From positions 1 to 5,182 of the forward strand of contig DIZR01000038.1 in assembly GCA_002429425.1 (NCBI GenBank): a stretch of DNA of 5,182 nt. Reading direction: 5' to 3'. Under the pieces are notes generated by a model that was not told the origin of the DNA, ran no database searches, and saw only the letters and a list, made by a program, of their open reading frames with translations. The stretch's first letter is position 1. Each line of letters opens with the position of its first letter. Of this stretch, positions 1-5,179 are shown in pieces. This DNA is from Patescibacteria group bacterium UBA6023. GTDB taxonomy: Bacteria; Patescibacteriota; Minisyncoccia; Phycocordibacterales; UBA6899. A program made the position numbers and the translations under genes.

Positions 1-378
1 GTGGTAGCGTATTTTAGTGAAACTCTTCAAAATGATTTTATAGAAAAGAAAGGTGGGCACCCCATTGAGGGGTTTGAACCGTTTATGTTTATGGAAACGT
101 ATCCAGGCCTTCAGCTTTCGGACTTTAACTGTGTGAGTGCAGGTGGAGGTCTTTATATTGCGGAGAATGGACAGATTGTATTCAATCTTTATAAAAGCAT
201 AAGCAACAGAAGAAGCTCAGCTAAGCGTTCAATTATCTCCCCTGGAATGAATCAATTACTGCAGAACATTGCTGACCGTCTTGGTCGTCCATTCCCGCAC
301 GATGAAGTAGGGGTAGATGACATAATCAATATGCTGAGTGTTTATCCTGTTACTGTTCCAACTTCAACCTCCAACTAG
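1..378 (+). CDS. Hypothetical protein, possibly 5'-truncated by the window edge
   Basis: An open frame runs from the first base of the window (GTG) to a TAG stop, giving 125 residues. No sequence upstream is visible, so the GTG may be internal and the protein may be longer. I do not recognise the family. The protein is soluble-looking, with no membrane segment or signal peptide. It has a Gly-rich stretch near residues 47-50 (AGGG) followed by a short beta-like LYIAENGQIVFNLY segment. A basic patch (NRRSSAKRS, about 69-77) and a helical acidic region (HDEVGVDDIINML, about 100-112) follow. The tail (VTVPTSTSN) looks unstructured. It converges on the GH13 gene with only 70 bases between the two stops. 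Coding is likely because the frame is long and the composition is protein-like, but no function can be assigned. Confidence 0.6.
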   Translation: MVAYFSETLQNDFIEKKGGHPIEGFEPFMFMETYPGLQLSDFNCVSAGGGLYIAENGQIVFNLYKSISNRRSSAKRSIISPGMNQLLQNIADRLGRPFPHDEVGVDDIINMLSVYPVTVPTSTSN

Positions 379-400
379 AAGACACCTGTCTATCCATCAA

Positions 401-477
401 TTCCCAACGACTTGTTGCAGTTCAAGAGAGAATTAAAGTATTTGAAATTTAGCGGACAAGTATTTCTTCGTTGGGAA
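401..477. repeat. 10-bp perfect inverted repeat bracketing the 3' end of the GH13 gene
   Basis: TTCCCAACGA at 401-410 is the exact reverse complement of TCGTTGGGAA at 468-477. An inner pair, CTTGT (411-415) and ACAAG (456-460), can extend the stem with a bulge. The right arm lies in the last codons of GH13 (the PNEE region) and the left arm in the gap before the convergent gene. The loop is over 40 nt and no T-run follows, so it does not look like a classical intrinsic terminator. It may be an inefficient bidirectional terminator, or a rearrangement scar linked to the short C-terminus of GH13. Confidence 0.5.
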
Positions 478-1780
478 CCTCGGGAATCTGTAAGGTTTCA
501 TTCGATAGTCTGAAAGATGCCCGTTCCTGAAGTAATTTTTTTACATATGAAAAAAGAGAGTTTGGATTTTTTATTTCTTCTTCTGCGACATCCCATTCAA
601 AAATCCCCCTTACATAACGACGCGTATCCTTCTGTGTTCCGATCGTGTTGTCATTTTCCATTCCTAATTCTTCTCCGTAATAAATGATTGGTGAGGCAGG
701 GAGCTTGATGAGCGTCTCTAAGGAATGTTTCATTTTGAGAGAATCTTTTTTGAATATACTTGCAAGACGCATTGAAAGACCCTTATTCCCTTTGAATGTA
801 TTTTTGTGTTCGCTATCCGCATAGTCAAACAAGAGAACACGATCTTCTTCTATTGTATTATGAAGAGAAAGTTCATCATGATTTCTCAAGAATGCTGCCC
901 ACTGACAATTCGGGGGTATGGGATAGGATCGCTTAATCATTGCATCGATAAGTCCAGGTTCACCCTTTACTTCTGCCATGATGAGCGTTTCAGACATTTG
1001 AAAATGGTACACGAGATGGCATTCATTTCCATCTCCAAAATATGCACGTGATATTTCGGGGGGATCACTCACCTCAGCAAGCATTACCACGTCGGGGTTT
1101 ATGATATTCAAATGTGCACGGATCTGCTTTAGTACCGCATGTGTTTCGGGAAGACCTTTTGACTTTGTTCCCTCCTTTTTTATCAAATGCGCGGCTGCAT
1201 CAAGTCGAAATCCATCGACGCCGATTGCAATCCAAAAATCCATGACTGCAAGCATTTCCTGGAGCACTTCGGGATTTCTCCAGTTGAGATCGGGTTGTTG
1301 AGGATAAAATGATGTGAAATAGTAATCATTCGTTTCAATATTTTTTATCCAATTGCTGGGTTTCAGATGGGGAAAATTGTTTGTTGAATCAGCAAGTTCA
1401 GCGCCAGTATCAGACCACAGAAAGAAATCGCGTTTGGAATTATTTTTTGAACAACGGGCTTCGACAAACCATGGATGTTCTTCCGATACGTGGTTGAGCA
1501 CAAGATCAGTAAGGACGCGAATGTTTCGTTTGTGTGCTTCTTGGATCAAAGATGTGAAGTCACTGAGTGTTCCAAGGGAAGAGCGCACGTCACGATAGTT
1601 CGATACATCATATCCGTCATCAAACATTGGTGAAGGATAATGTGGCAAGAGGTGAATACAATCGATGCCGAGTGTTTTTATGTAATCGAGACGATCAATA
1701 AGTCCTGCCAAATTTCCCGCAAATCTGTCGATATAGAGTTCATAGAATACGGCGTTCGTCCACCAATATGTAGGTTTCAT
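449..1780 (-). CDS. GH13 alpha-amylase-family enzyme, trehalose synthase-like, with truncated domain C
   Basis: This is a 443-residue cytoplasmic protein without a signal peptide. All GH13 landmarks are present: region I DLVLNH (92-97), the QPDLN motif (162-166), region II GVDGFRLDAA with nucleophile D194, the acid/base E236 in MLAEVSD, and D302 in FLRNHDEL. The patterns YFGDGNECH (248-255), LPETHAVLK (210-218) and QWAAFLRNHDEL (293-304) match trehalose synthase (maltose alpha-D-glucosyltransferase, GH13_16) best. Interconversion of maltose and trehalose, or another alpha-glucosyl transfer or hydrolysis, is therefore likely, though substrate is not proven. Trehalose synthases are usually about 550 residues or more. 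Here the chain ends just after the segment that leads into the C-terminal beta-sandwich (NPNSLFSYVKKLL, 405-417, then NEEILVR). The TMQW-like part is replaced by KDTRRYVRGIFEWD (384-397). The ATG at 1778-1780 begins a good GH13 N-terminus (TYWWTNAVFYELYIDRF). No Shine-Dalgarno is visible, and a -10 box lies 9 nt upstream. Confidence 0.9.
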   Translation of the reverse strand: MKPTYWWTNAVFYELYIDRFAGNLAGLIDRLDYIKTLGIDCIHLLPHYPSPMFDDGYDVSNYRDVRSSLGTLSDFTSLIQEAHKRNIRVLTDLVLNHVSEEHPWFVEARCSKNNSKRDFFLWSDTGAELADSTNNFPHLKPSNWIKNIETNDYYFTSFYPQQPDLNWRNPEVLQEMLAVMDFWIAIGVDGFRLDAAAHLIKKEGTKSKGLPETHAVLKQIRAHLNIINPDVVMLAEVSDPPEISRAYFGDGNECHLVYHFQMSETLIMAEVKGEPGLIDAMIKRSYPIPPNCQWAAFLRNHDELSLHNTIEEDRVLLFDYADSEHKNTFKGNKGLSMRLASIFKKDSLKMKHSLETLIKLPASPIIYYGEELGMENDNTIGTQKDTRRYVRGIFEWDVAEEEIKNPNSLFSYVKKLLQERASFRLSNETLQIPEVPNEEILVR

Positions 1781-1789
1781 AAGAATCTT

Positions 1790-1817
1790 ACTATATCAAA
1801 TCGTGATAAAAAACAAA
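1790..1817 (-). promoter_or_regulatory. Putative GH13 promoter giving a nearly leaderless mRNA
   Basis: Read on the minus strand, TTTGTT (1812-1817) and TATAGT (1790-1795) are separated by 16 nt. The -10 box ends 9 nt before the GH13 ATG, so transcription would begin only about 3 nt ahead of the start codon. No Shine-Dalgarno is present. The -35 match is weak. The site coincides with the predicted left end of the IS30 relic. Confidence 0.45.
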
Positions 1818-2325
1818 TTTGCGTCTGGTGTATAACTACACCAAGGAGATTTTCTGGGTATGTTTTTGCTCCAATTGACCGTATTCATGCCAAATGAGCC
1901 ATATCACAAGAAGATCAAGCATGGTGAGCACCAAGAGCCACCGCGAGTGGGTGAAAGTAAATCTATACACTTGATGACACAGAGTCCCAAGTACTTGTGC
2001 AATCACGACGGGAGACCAATCTCCACGAGGATGTTTCCCGCGGAGCTTTTCTTCGATAATCTGCTCGAGACTCGGATCGCTCTCGATCTTTCGCGCACCG
2101 TATTTTGTGGCATGACGTCGTGCCGTGTACTTTTTTTGAGCATGACATGAGATATAGACTTCATTTGGGTCGCTGTTGCGCGATAATTCTCGAGAAGTTG
2201 TCGAGCAATGCTTATAAATTGCTGCTCTATCACACGCAGTGGTACTCCCTGTGCGTGGAGTGCATCAATGACCACACGATCCTCTTGCGAGAGAAGGAGC
2301 GGTCAGTATGCTGTGTAGTATACAT
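1808..2325 (-). pseudogene. IS30-family transposase remnant, frameshifted and missing its DDE domain
   Basis: Reading the minus strand across two frames restores an IS30 N-terminus. Frame one, from about 2300 to 2222, gives LSQEDRVVIDALHAQGVPL then RVIEQQ, the helix-turn-helix start typical of IS30 transposases. A one-base shift near 2221-2226 leads to frame two: IYKHCSTTSRELSRNSDPNE, a Tyr-Thr-Ala-Arg-Arg stretch, KIESDPSLEQIIEEKL and DWSPVVIAQVL (ending about 1986). The SRELSRNS and WSPxxIA signatures are characteristic. A possible ATG at 2323-2325 (MYTTQHTDRS) would need a further shift at about 2302. The DDE catalytic domain is absent. A third segment at 1864-1808, NIPRKSPWCSYTPDANLFF, resembles the PRKxLGYxTPxEVF tail of IS30 transposases; this part is less certain. 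With about 520 bp instead of about 1 kb and at least one frameshift, the gene cannot encode active transposase. Confidence 0.72.
1827..1844. repeat. 7-bp perfect hairpin upstream of GH13
   Basis: TGGTGTA, a TAAC loop, then TACACCA forms a perfect 7-bp stem with a 4-nt loop. On the minus strand it is followed 9 nt later by TTTGTTTTTT, so it could be a weak terminator protecting the GH13 promoter from transcription of the transposase relic. It could also be an operator-like palindrome just upstream of the -35 box. It lies within the presumed transposase tail, so chance or IS structure is also possible. Confidence 0.35.
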
Positions 2326-2380
2326 ACCTGTCGAAATTATTGGTTGCTAAAGCACAGCCAGTATATCTCGGCAGGTATGT
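2322..2380. repeat. Imperfect inverted repeat upstream of the transposase relic
   Basis: ACATACCTGTCG (2322-2333) pairs with CGGCAGGTATGT (2369-2380) at 11 of 12 positions, with a 35-nt loop. Inside the loop TGCT-AA-AGCA can form a smaller stem. A further copy of the core, CAGTATG (2304-2310), lies nearby. The repeat overlaps the putative transposase start, so it could be a translation-limiting hairpin or a transposase-binding subterminal repeat. Confidence 0.4.
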
Positions 2381-2411
2381 CGTTTTCATTAGCGCTTTGC
2401 CAATAGATGGG

Positions 2412-2440
2412 TGTTGCTGTTCAGGGTTGAATTAAAGTGC
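2412..2440. repeat. Candidate right terminal inverted repeat of the IS30 relic
   Basis: On the plus strand the segment begins TGTTGCTGTTCAGGG and continues TTGAATTAAAGTGC. The transposase start lies about 90 bp inside it, in the orientation expected for the upstream end of an IS30 element. The match to IS30 ends is from memory and was not verified by alignment. Confidence 0.35.
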
Positions 2441-2466
2441 GTTCGTTATTCTTACCTAATATGTTG

Positions 2467-2472
2467 TATAAT
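2467..2472 (+). promoter_or_regulatory. Consensus -10 box (TATAAT) of the DoxX-like gene, leaderless
   Basis: A perfect TATAAT lies 8 nt upstream of the ATG at 2481. The expected transcription start falls at or within two bases of the start codon, and there is no Shine-Dalgarno. The -35 region around 2442-2447 (TTCGTT) is weak and has a 19-nt spacer. Confidence 0.65.
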
Positions 2473-2480
2473 ATTTAGAT

Positions 2481-2939
2481 ATGAATAAAGAAAATGGATT
2501 TGCGCTCTTACGTATTCTTACCGGTCTTGCATGGGCTGCTGATGCCGGTTTTAAATGGATGCCCGAGATTCGTCTGAATATTATTAATGTACTTACTCAA
2601 GCGCTTGCGGGGCAGGGAACAATGGAGTCGGCCTGGATAAATATGTGGGTACATTTTGCGAATATCAATCCCATTTTTTTTGGTACACTCATTGCGATCG
2701 TTGAAACAGCTCTCGCTATTTCACTTATCACTGGTGTGTTTTCTCGCGTGGCATTATATTGTGGCGTGTTATTCTCATTTCTCATTTGGTCGGTGCCACA
2801 AGGCTTTGGTGGTCCATATGCGGCAGGGAACACCGATATTGATTCGGGTGTAATTTATCTATTTTTGTTTATTGCGCTTATTTTGGGAGAAGCTTGGCGC
2901 AAGTATAATATGGAGTCCTTTTTTCGGAAAAGAAGCTAA
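2481..2939 (+). CDS. DoxX/DoxD-like four-helix integral membrane protein
   Basis: This 152-residue protein has four hydrophobic segments, at about residues 7-25, 64-87, 89-105 and 122-138, and a basic C-terminal tail (FFRKRS). That is the size and topology of the DoxX/DoxD superfamily (TQO small subunit DoxD type). The N-terminal pattern ALLRILTGLAWAADAGFKW (8-26) and the motif WSVPQGFGGPY..G.TDID (103-121) are the conserved features I associate with this family. In Acidianus, DoxD is a subunit of thiosulfate:quinone oxidoreductase; most bacterial relatives have no known function, and none is implied here because no DoxA or sulfur gene is nearby. The protein should sit in the cytoplasmic membrane. 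The ATG follows a TATAAT box by 8 nt. It is divergent from GH13 across the IS30 relic. Confidence 0.85.
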   Translation: MNKENGFALLRILTGLAWAADAGFKWMPEIRLNIINVLTQALAGQGTMESAWINMWVHFANINPIFFGTLIAIVETALAISLITGVFSRVALYCGVLFSFLIWSVPQGFGGPYAAGNTDIDSGVIYLFLFIALILGEAWRKYNMESFFRKRS

Positions 2940-2983
2940 TGTATTTTTTCAAAAATTATTTTAATATCGCCTCTAATTCGTAA

Positions 2984-3012
2984 ATGCACGCACATGCATC
3001 GTCTGTTACAAT
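2984..3012 (+). promoter_or_regulatory. Extended -10 promoter and small palindrome before the GNAT gene
   Basis: TGTTACAAT (3004-3012) is an extended -10 element with the TACAAT core at 3007-3012. No good -35 exists, as expected for extended -10 promoters. Just upstream, ATGCA (2984-2988) and TGCAT (2995-2999) form an inverted repeat with a 6-nt spacer, a possible operator. The transcription start should be at the second ATG (3019), giving a leaderless mRNA. Confidence 0.5.
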
Positions 3013-3015
3013 AAG

Positions 3016-3564
3016 ATGATGGATTTTGAAATAAAAATAAATGATAAACTGTCGGTTAAATTAAGGAACGCAGATGACGCCAAGGCCTTCTTTGATCTTG
3101 TTGTGAAGAACAGAGAAGAGCTTAGGAAATGGTTGCCATGGGTTGATGCGACGATTTCACCAAAGGATACAGAGGAGTTTATCCTTCGTTGCGGGGAAGA
3201 TTTTAAGAATAAAAAAAGTGCTGATTTTGGCGTGTGGTATGAAGATAAATGGGTGGGTTCAATGGGGTATCATCAAATAGATTATGCAAACAAAAAAGCG
3301 TCGATCGGGTATTGGCTCGATAAAGATCATCAAGGAAAGGGAATTATTACCGAGTCGGTAAAAGCGATCATTCGATATGGCTTTGATGAACTCAACTTGA
3401 ATCGTATTGAAATTGAATGTGCATCCACAAACCTAAAAAGCAGAGCTGTTGCGGAGCGCCTCGGTTTTGTATTTGAGGGCACCTTGCGAGAGAATCACAT
3501 CGTAAATGGAATTTTTTATGATGGTCTGCTCTTTAGTATTCTCAGACGTGAATGGAGTGAGTAA
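3016..3564 (+). CDS. GNAT-family N-acetyltransferase, RimJ/RimL type
   Basis: This 182-residue protein matches the RimJ/RimL subgroup of GNAT acetyltransferases, which transfer an acetyl group from acetyl-CoA to N-terminal or small-molecule amines. The acetyl-CoA-binding motif A is HQGKGIITE (105-113), following IGYWLDKD (97-104). The subgroup's C-terminal part is clear: NRIEIECASTNLKSRAVAER (129-148) and then LGFVFEGTLRE (149-159). N-terminal hallmarks of the subgroup include REELRKWLPWVD (33-44). Length is normal. It is cytosolic, and the real substrate cannot be told from sequence. Two in-frame ATGs, at 3016 and 3019, compete. The extended -10 ends at 3012, so transcription from it would start at 3019, and I favour that ATG (181 residues). 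There is no Shine-Dalgarno, and the gene has its own promoter instead of sharing one with the gene upstream. Confidence 0.9.
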   Translation: MMDFEIKINDKLSVKLRNADDAKAFFDLVVKNREELRKWLPWVDATISPKDTEEFILRCGEDFKNKKSADFGVWYEDKWVGSMGYHQIDYANKKASIGYWLDKDHQGKGIITESVKAIIRYGFDELNLNRIEIECASTNLKSRAVAERLGFVFEGTLRENHIVNGIFYDGLLFSILRREWSE

Positions 3565-3606
3565 TTCGCCATTTATGTAAGGGTTTTTTCGTATCCTGAG
3601 AGTCAC

Positions 3607-3636
3607 TTGCACCGATATATAGAGATATGCTAATAT
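3607..3636 (+). promoter_or_regulatory. Promoter of the ArsR-type regulator
   Basis: TTGCAC (3607-3612) and TAATAT (3631-3636) are 18 nt apart, and the -10 is extended by TGC (3628-3630). The box ends 6 nt before the second in-frame ATG at 3643, predicting a leaderless transcript that starts on that ATG. Confidence 0.6.
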
Positions 3637-3644
3637 ATGCATAT
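3625..3644. promoter_or_regulatory. Putative ArsR operator bracketing the -10 box
   Basis: ATATGC (3625-3630) and GCATAT (3639-3644) form a perfect inverted repeat with an 8-nt spacer that contains the -10 box and the predicted transcription start. ArsR-type repressors bind such dyads over their own promoters, so autoregulation is the simplest reading. AT-richness raises the chance of coincidental palindromes. Confidence 0.45.
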
Positions 3645-3933
3645 GTCTGATTTATGCAAAGAAATGGCGAAGATGGGGAAGGGTATCGGAAATGAAAATC
3701 GCTATCATATTTTAATGGCGCTTATGGGAAATCCGAAGATGGTTGGTGATATTGCGGAGAAAGTGGGTCTTTCTCAACCCGCAATTTCCCAGAATCTAAA
3801 AATACTCAAGACGGCAAATCTTGTGGAAGATGAGCGCCGAGGACAGGAGGTGTACTACTCGATCAATGTTGCCTATATGGCCAGTCTTTTACATAAACTC
3901 GCGACAGACATCGGTAAAAGTAAAAAGAAGTAG
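3637..3933 (+). CDS. ArsR/SmtB-type winged-helix transcriptional regulator
   Basis: A 98-residue protein with the complete ArsR fold and no other domain. Residues about 16-32 form the leading helix (GIGNENRYHILMALMGN), then GDIAEKVGLSQPAISQNLKI (37-56) is the helix-turn-helix with recognition helix SQPAISQNLKIL (46-57). The wing is DERRGQEVYYSIN (65-77). Proteins of this type act as dimeric repressors. The metal motif ELCVCDL is absent and only one Cys (C7) is present, so a classical thiolate metal sensor is unlikely; the ligand is unknown. Of two in-frame ATGs (3637, 3643), the promoter geometry favours 3643, giving 96 residues. The LUD-domain gene follows after 25 nt on the same strand, so the two are probably one operon and the LUD gene a likely target. 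Confidence 0.88.
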   Translation: MHMSDLCKEMAKMGKGIGNENRYHILMALMGNPKMVGDIAEKVGLSQPAISQNLKILKTANLVEDERRGQEVYYSINVAYMASLLHKLATDIGKSKKK

Positions 3934-3958
3934 TAGTGATTATCAATAATTAAAATAT

Positions 3959-4576
3959 ATGAAATACGATGTGATTCCAAGTGTAGACATTATAAACAAA
4001 ACCGCAGATGCTTTACGCGAGCGGGGTGTGGAGGTATTTGTTGCTGACAATTATGGAGAAGCTCTTGAAAAAATAAAAGAACTCATTCCGAAGGGAGCAA
4101 GTATAAACAATGGTTCGTCTCGCACGCTCGATGAGATCGGATTTATTGATTACCTGAAATCCGATACGCACGGATGGAATAATTTGCATGCGGCAATCGT
4201 TGCGGAAAAAGATCCCCAAAAGCAGGCTGAGCTCCGCAATAAGGCGCTCTTTGCGGAATACTATCTTGGCAGTGTTCATGCACTCGCGGAAACTGGAGAA
4301 ATGGTCATTGTTTCGGCATCAGGAAGTCAGTTGCCACACATTGTGTTTACTTCTCCGAATATCATTTTTGTTGCGGGAGCGCAAAAAATAGTGCCGACGT
4401 ACGAAGATGCAATGAAACGTGTGCGCGAGTATGTTGTTCCACTTGAGGACAAGCGCATGAAGGATGCCGGTATGGGTGGAACCATGCTTTCAAAGATACT
4501 CACAATCGAGCGCGAGCCGGCATTTATGGGTCGCAAGGTACGAATGATCCTCATTAAAGAAGCATCCGGATTTTAG
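3959..4576 (+). CDS. LUD-domain protein (LutC/YkgG, DUF162 family)
   Basis: This 205-residue cytosolic protein is a stand-alone LUD domain. Family features are an N-terminal helix followed by a Rossmann-like strand (ADALRERGVEVFVADN, 16-31), the INNGSSRTLDEIGF segment (49-62), the central ETGEMVIVSASGSQL (111-125), and VAGAQKIVPTYEDAMKRV (138-155). LUD proteins include LutC and LutB, subunits of the lactate-oxidising LutABC complex; many stand-alone members are uncharacterised. Here there are no LutA or LutB genes and no Fe-S cysteine motifs, so lactate utilisation should not be assumed. The gene lies 25 nt after the ArsR-type regulator without a Shine-Dalgarno. AT-rich sequence before the ATG (TAATTA, 3947-3952) could be a weak internal -10. 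A strong hairpin follows the stop. Confidence 0.88.
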   Translation: MKYDVIPSVDIINKTADALRERGVEVFVADNYGEALEKIKELIPKGASINNGSSRTLDEIGFIDYLKSDTHGWNNLHAAIVAEKDPQKQAELRNKALFAEYYLGSVHALAETGEMVIVSASGSQLPHIVFTSPNIIFVAGAQKIVPTYEDAMKRVREYVVPLEDKRMKDAGMGGTMLSKILTIEREPAFMGRKVRMILIKEASGF

Positions 4577-4611
4577 ACATACTGGTCTGAGTGTGGGTGA
4601 GTGAATGAGAA

Positions 4612-4651
4612 AAATAAACATCGCGCAAAGAATTTTGCGCGATGTTTATTT
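4612..4651. terminator. Bidirectional intrinsic terminator, perfect 18-bp hairpin
   Basis: The left arm 4612-4629 and right arm 4634-4651 pair perfectly around a GAAT tetraloop. The GCGC-rich core (TCGCGCAAA, 4621-4629) is flanked by A-rich left and T-rich right ends (AAATAAA and TTTATTT), so a U-rich tail forms in either direction. It sits 36 nt after the LUD stop and 66 nt after the stop of the convergent DUF1003 gene, where a shared terminator is expected. Confidence 0.9.
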
Positions 4652-4717
4652 GTGGTGTTTGCCATTGAGTCAGCCAGTTATTAGTAGGCTATATGAAACA
4701 TGAATCAGTGATTGTGG

Positions 4718-5179
4718 TTATTCTTTTTTTGTTTTGTCTAAATTTTGAAGAATCTGCAACATTAATTCACCTTGCTTTTCAAGGTGTTGTAATATTGTTT
4801 CGATCTCCCGTTCAGCCTTCGTATTTACTTCAAAATCAGCTTCCGCCCTTACTTCTGAATGTCTCCCTTGGAGGTTCTGCCCTATCATAATAAGGGGCAT
4901 GAGAAAGATTTGAATCATATTCGAAATGAATAGCCAAAGCACGAATGCGGGGTATGGATCAAAGCGAAATTGCGCTGGAACAAAAATATTCCAACCGAGC
5001 CACAAAACAGTCCATGAAAAAATGGCAATAAAGAAACCCATTGTCCCGACATGTTCCGTAATCCAGATCGCTAAATGATCGAGCTTACTTAATGCTTCTC
5101 TGTGCTCAATGTTTGCATTCCTTATGGGCTTTTGTAATTTTTTGAGTTCTTCGAGGGATTTGATGATTTTTTCTTCCAT
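4718..5179 (-). CDS. DUF1003 family membrane protein
   Basis: A 153-residue protein with two transmembrane segments, about 47-65 and 78-99, separated by a short loop holding the conserved FDPYPAFVLWLFIS (73-86). After the second helix comes the family signature MIGQNLQGRHSEVRAEADFE (98-117), then VNTKAEREIETILQHL (118-133), a charged, probably coiled-coil cytoplasmic tail. Residues 1-35 are also helical and charged (EEKIIKSLEELKKLQKPIR). DUF1003 proteins are widespread inner-membrane proteins of unknown role, and nothing nearby suggests one. The ATG is only three bases from the window edge and the next upstream codon (TAC) is open, so the true start could lie outside. Overall length is close to the family's usual size, which makes this ATG reasonable. 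Confidence 0.88.
   Translation of the reverse strand: MEEKIIKSLEELKKLQKPIRNANIEHREALSKLDHLAIWITEHVGTMGFFIAIFSWTVLWLGWNIFVPAQFRFDPYPAFVLWLFISNMIQIFLMPLIMIGQNLQGRHSEVRAEADFEVNTKAEREIETILQHLEKQGELMLQILQNLDKTKKE

Larger units (their letters stand above)
1790..2440 (-). mobile_element. Degenerate IS30-family insertion sequence (putative full extent)
   Basis: The gap between GH13 and the DoxX-like gene is explained by a decayed IS30-type element whose transposase reads on the minus strand. The proposed right end is 2412-2440, which reads inward from the outside as GCACTTTAATTCAACC, then CTGAACAGCAACA. The proposed left end is about 1790-1816, reading ACTATATCAAATCGTGA then TAAAAAACAA. The two share the order ACT, TCAA, TGA and CAA but are only loosely similar. 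The layout of AATTCAA followed by CAACA resembles IS30-family ends as I remember them. A complete IS30 element is about 1-1.2 kb, so this one of about 650 bp must have lost its middle. The transposase remnant is well supported; the exact ends are tentative. Confidence 0.45.

Noticed and set aside
1860..2150. 96-codon plus-strand open frame
   Set aside because: It is a shadow of the minus-strand transposase frame, with no family resemblance.
2003..2275. 90-codon minus-strand open frame as an intact gene
   Set aside because: Only its first 25 or so residues look like IS30 transposase; the rest is the wrong frame after a shift, so it is part of the pseudogene.
2105..2350. 81-codon plus-strand open frame within the IS30 relic
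   Set aside because: It is antisense to the transposase remnant, is Cys/His-rich and low in coding character, and has no promoter or Shine-Dalgarno.
2597..2833. 78-codon minus-strand open frame opposite the DoxD-like gene
   Set aside because: It is a mirror of a well-supported membrane protein gene and has no independent signals.
2940..2960. Terminator after the DoxD-like gene (ATTTTT-TC-AAAAAT)
   Set aside because: The pairing is purely A-T with a two-base loop, so it is probably just AT-rich spacer.
3565..3600. Terminator after the GNAT gene (GGGTTTTTT at about 3579-3587)
   Set aside because: A T-run is present but I could not find a convincing GC-rich stem before it.
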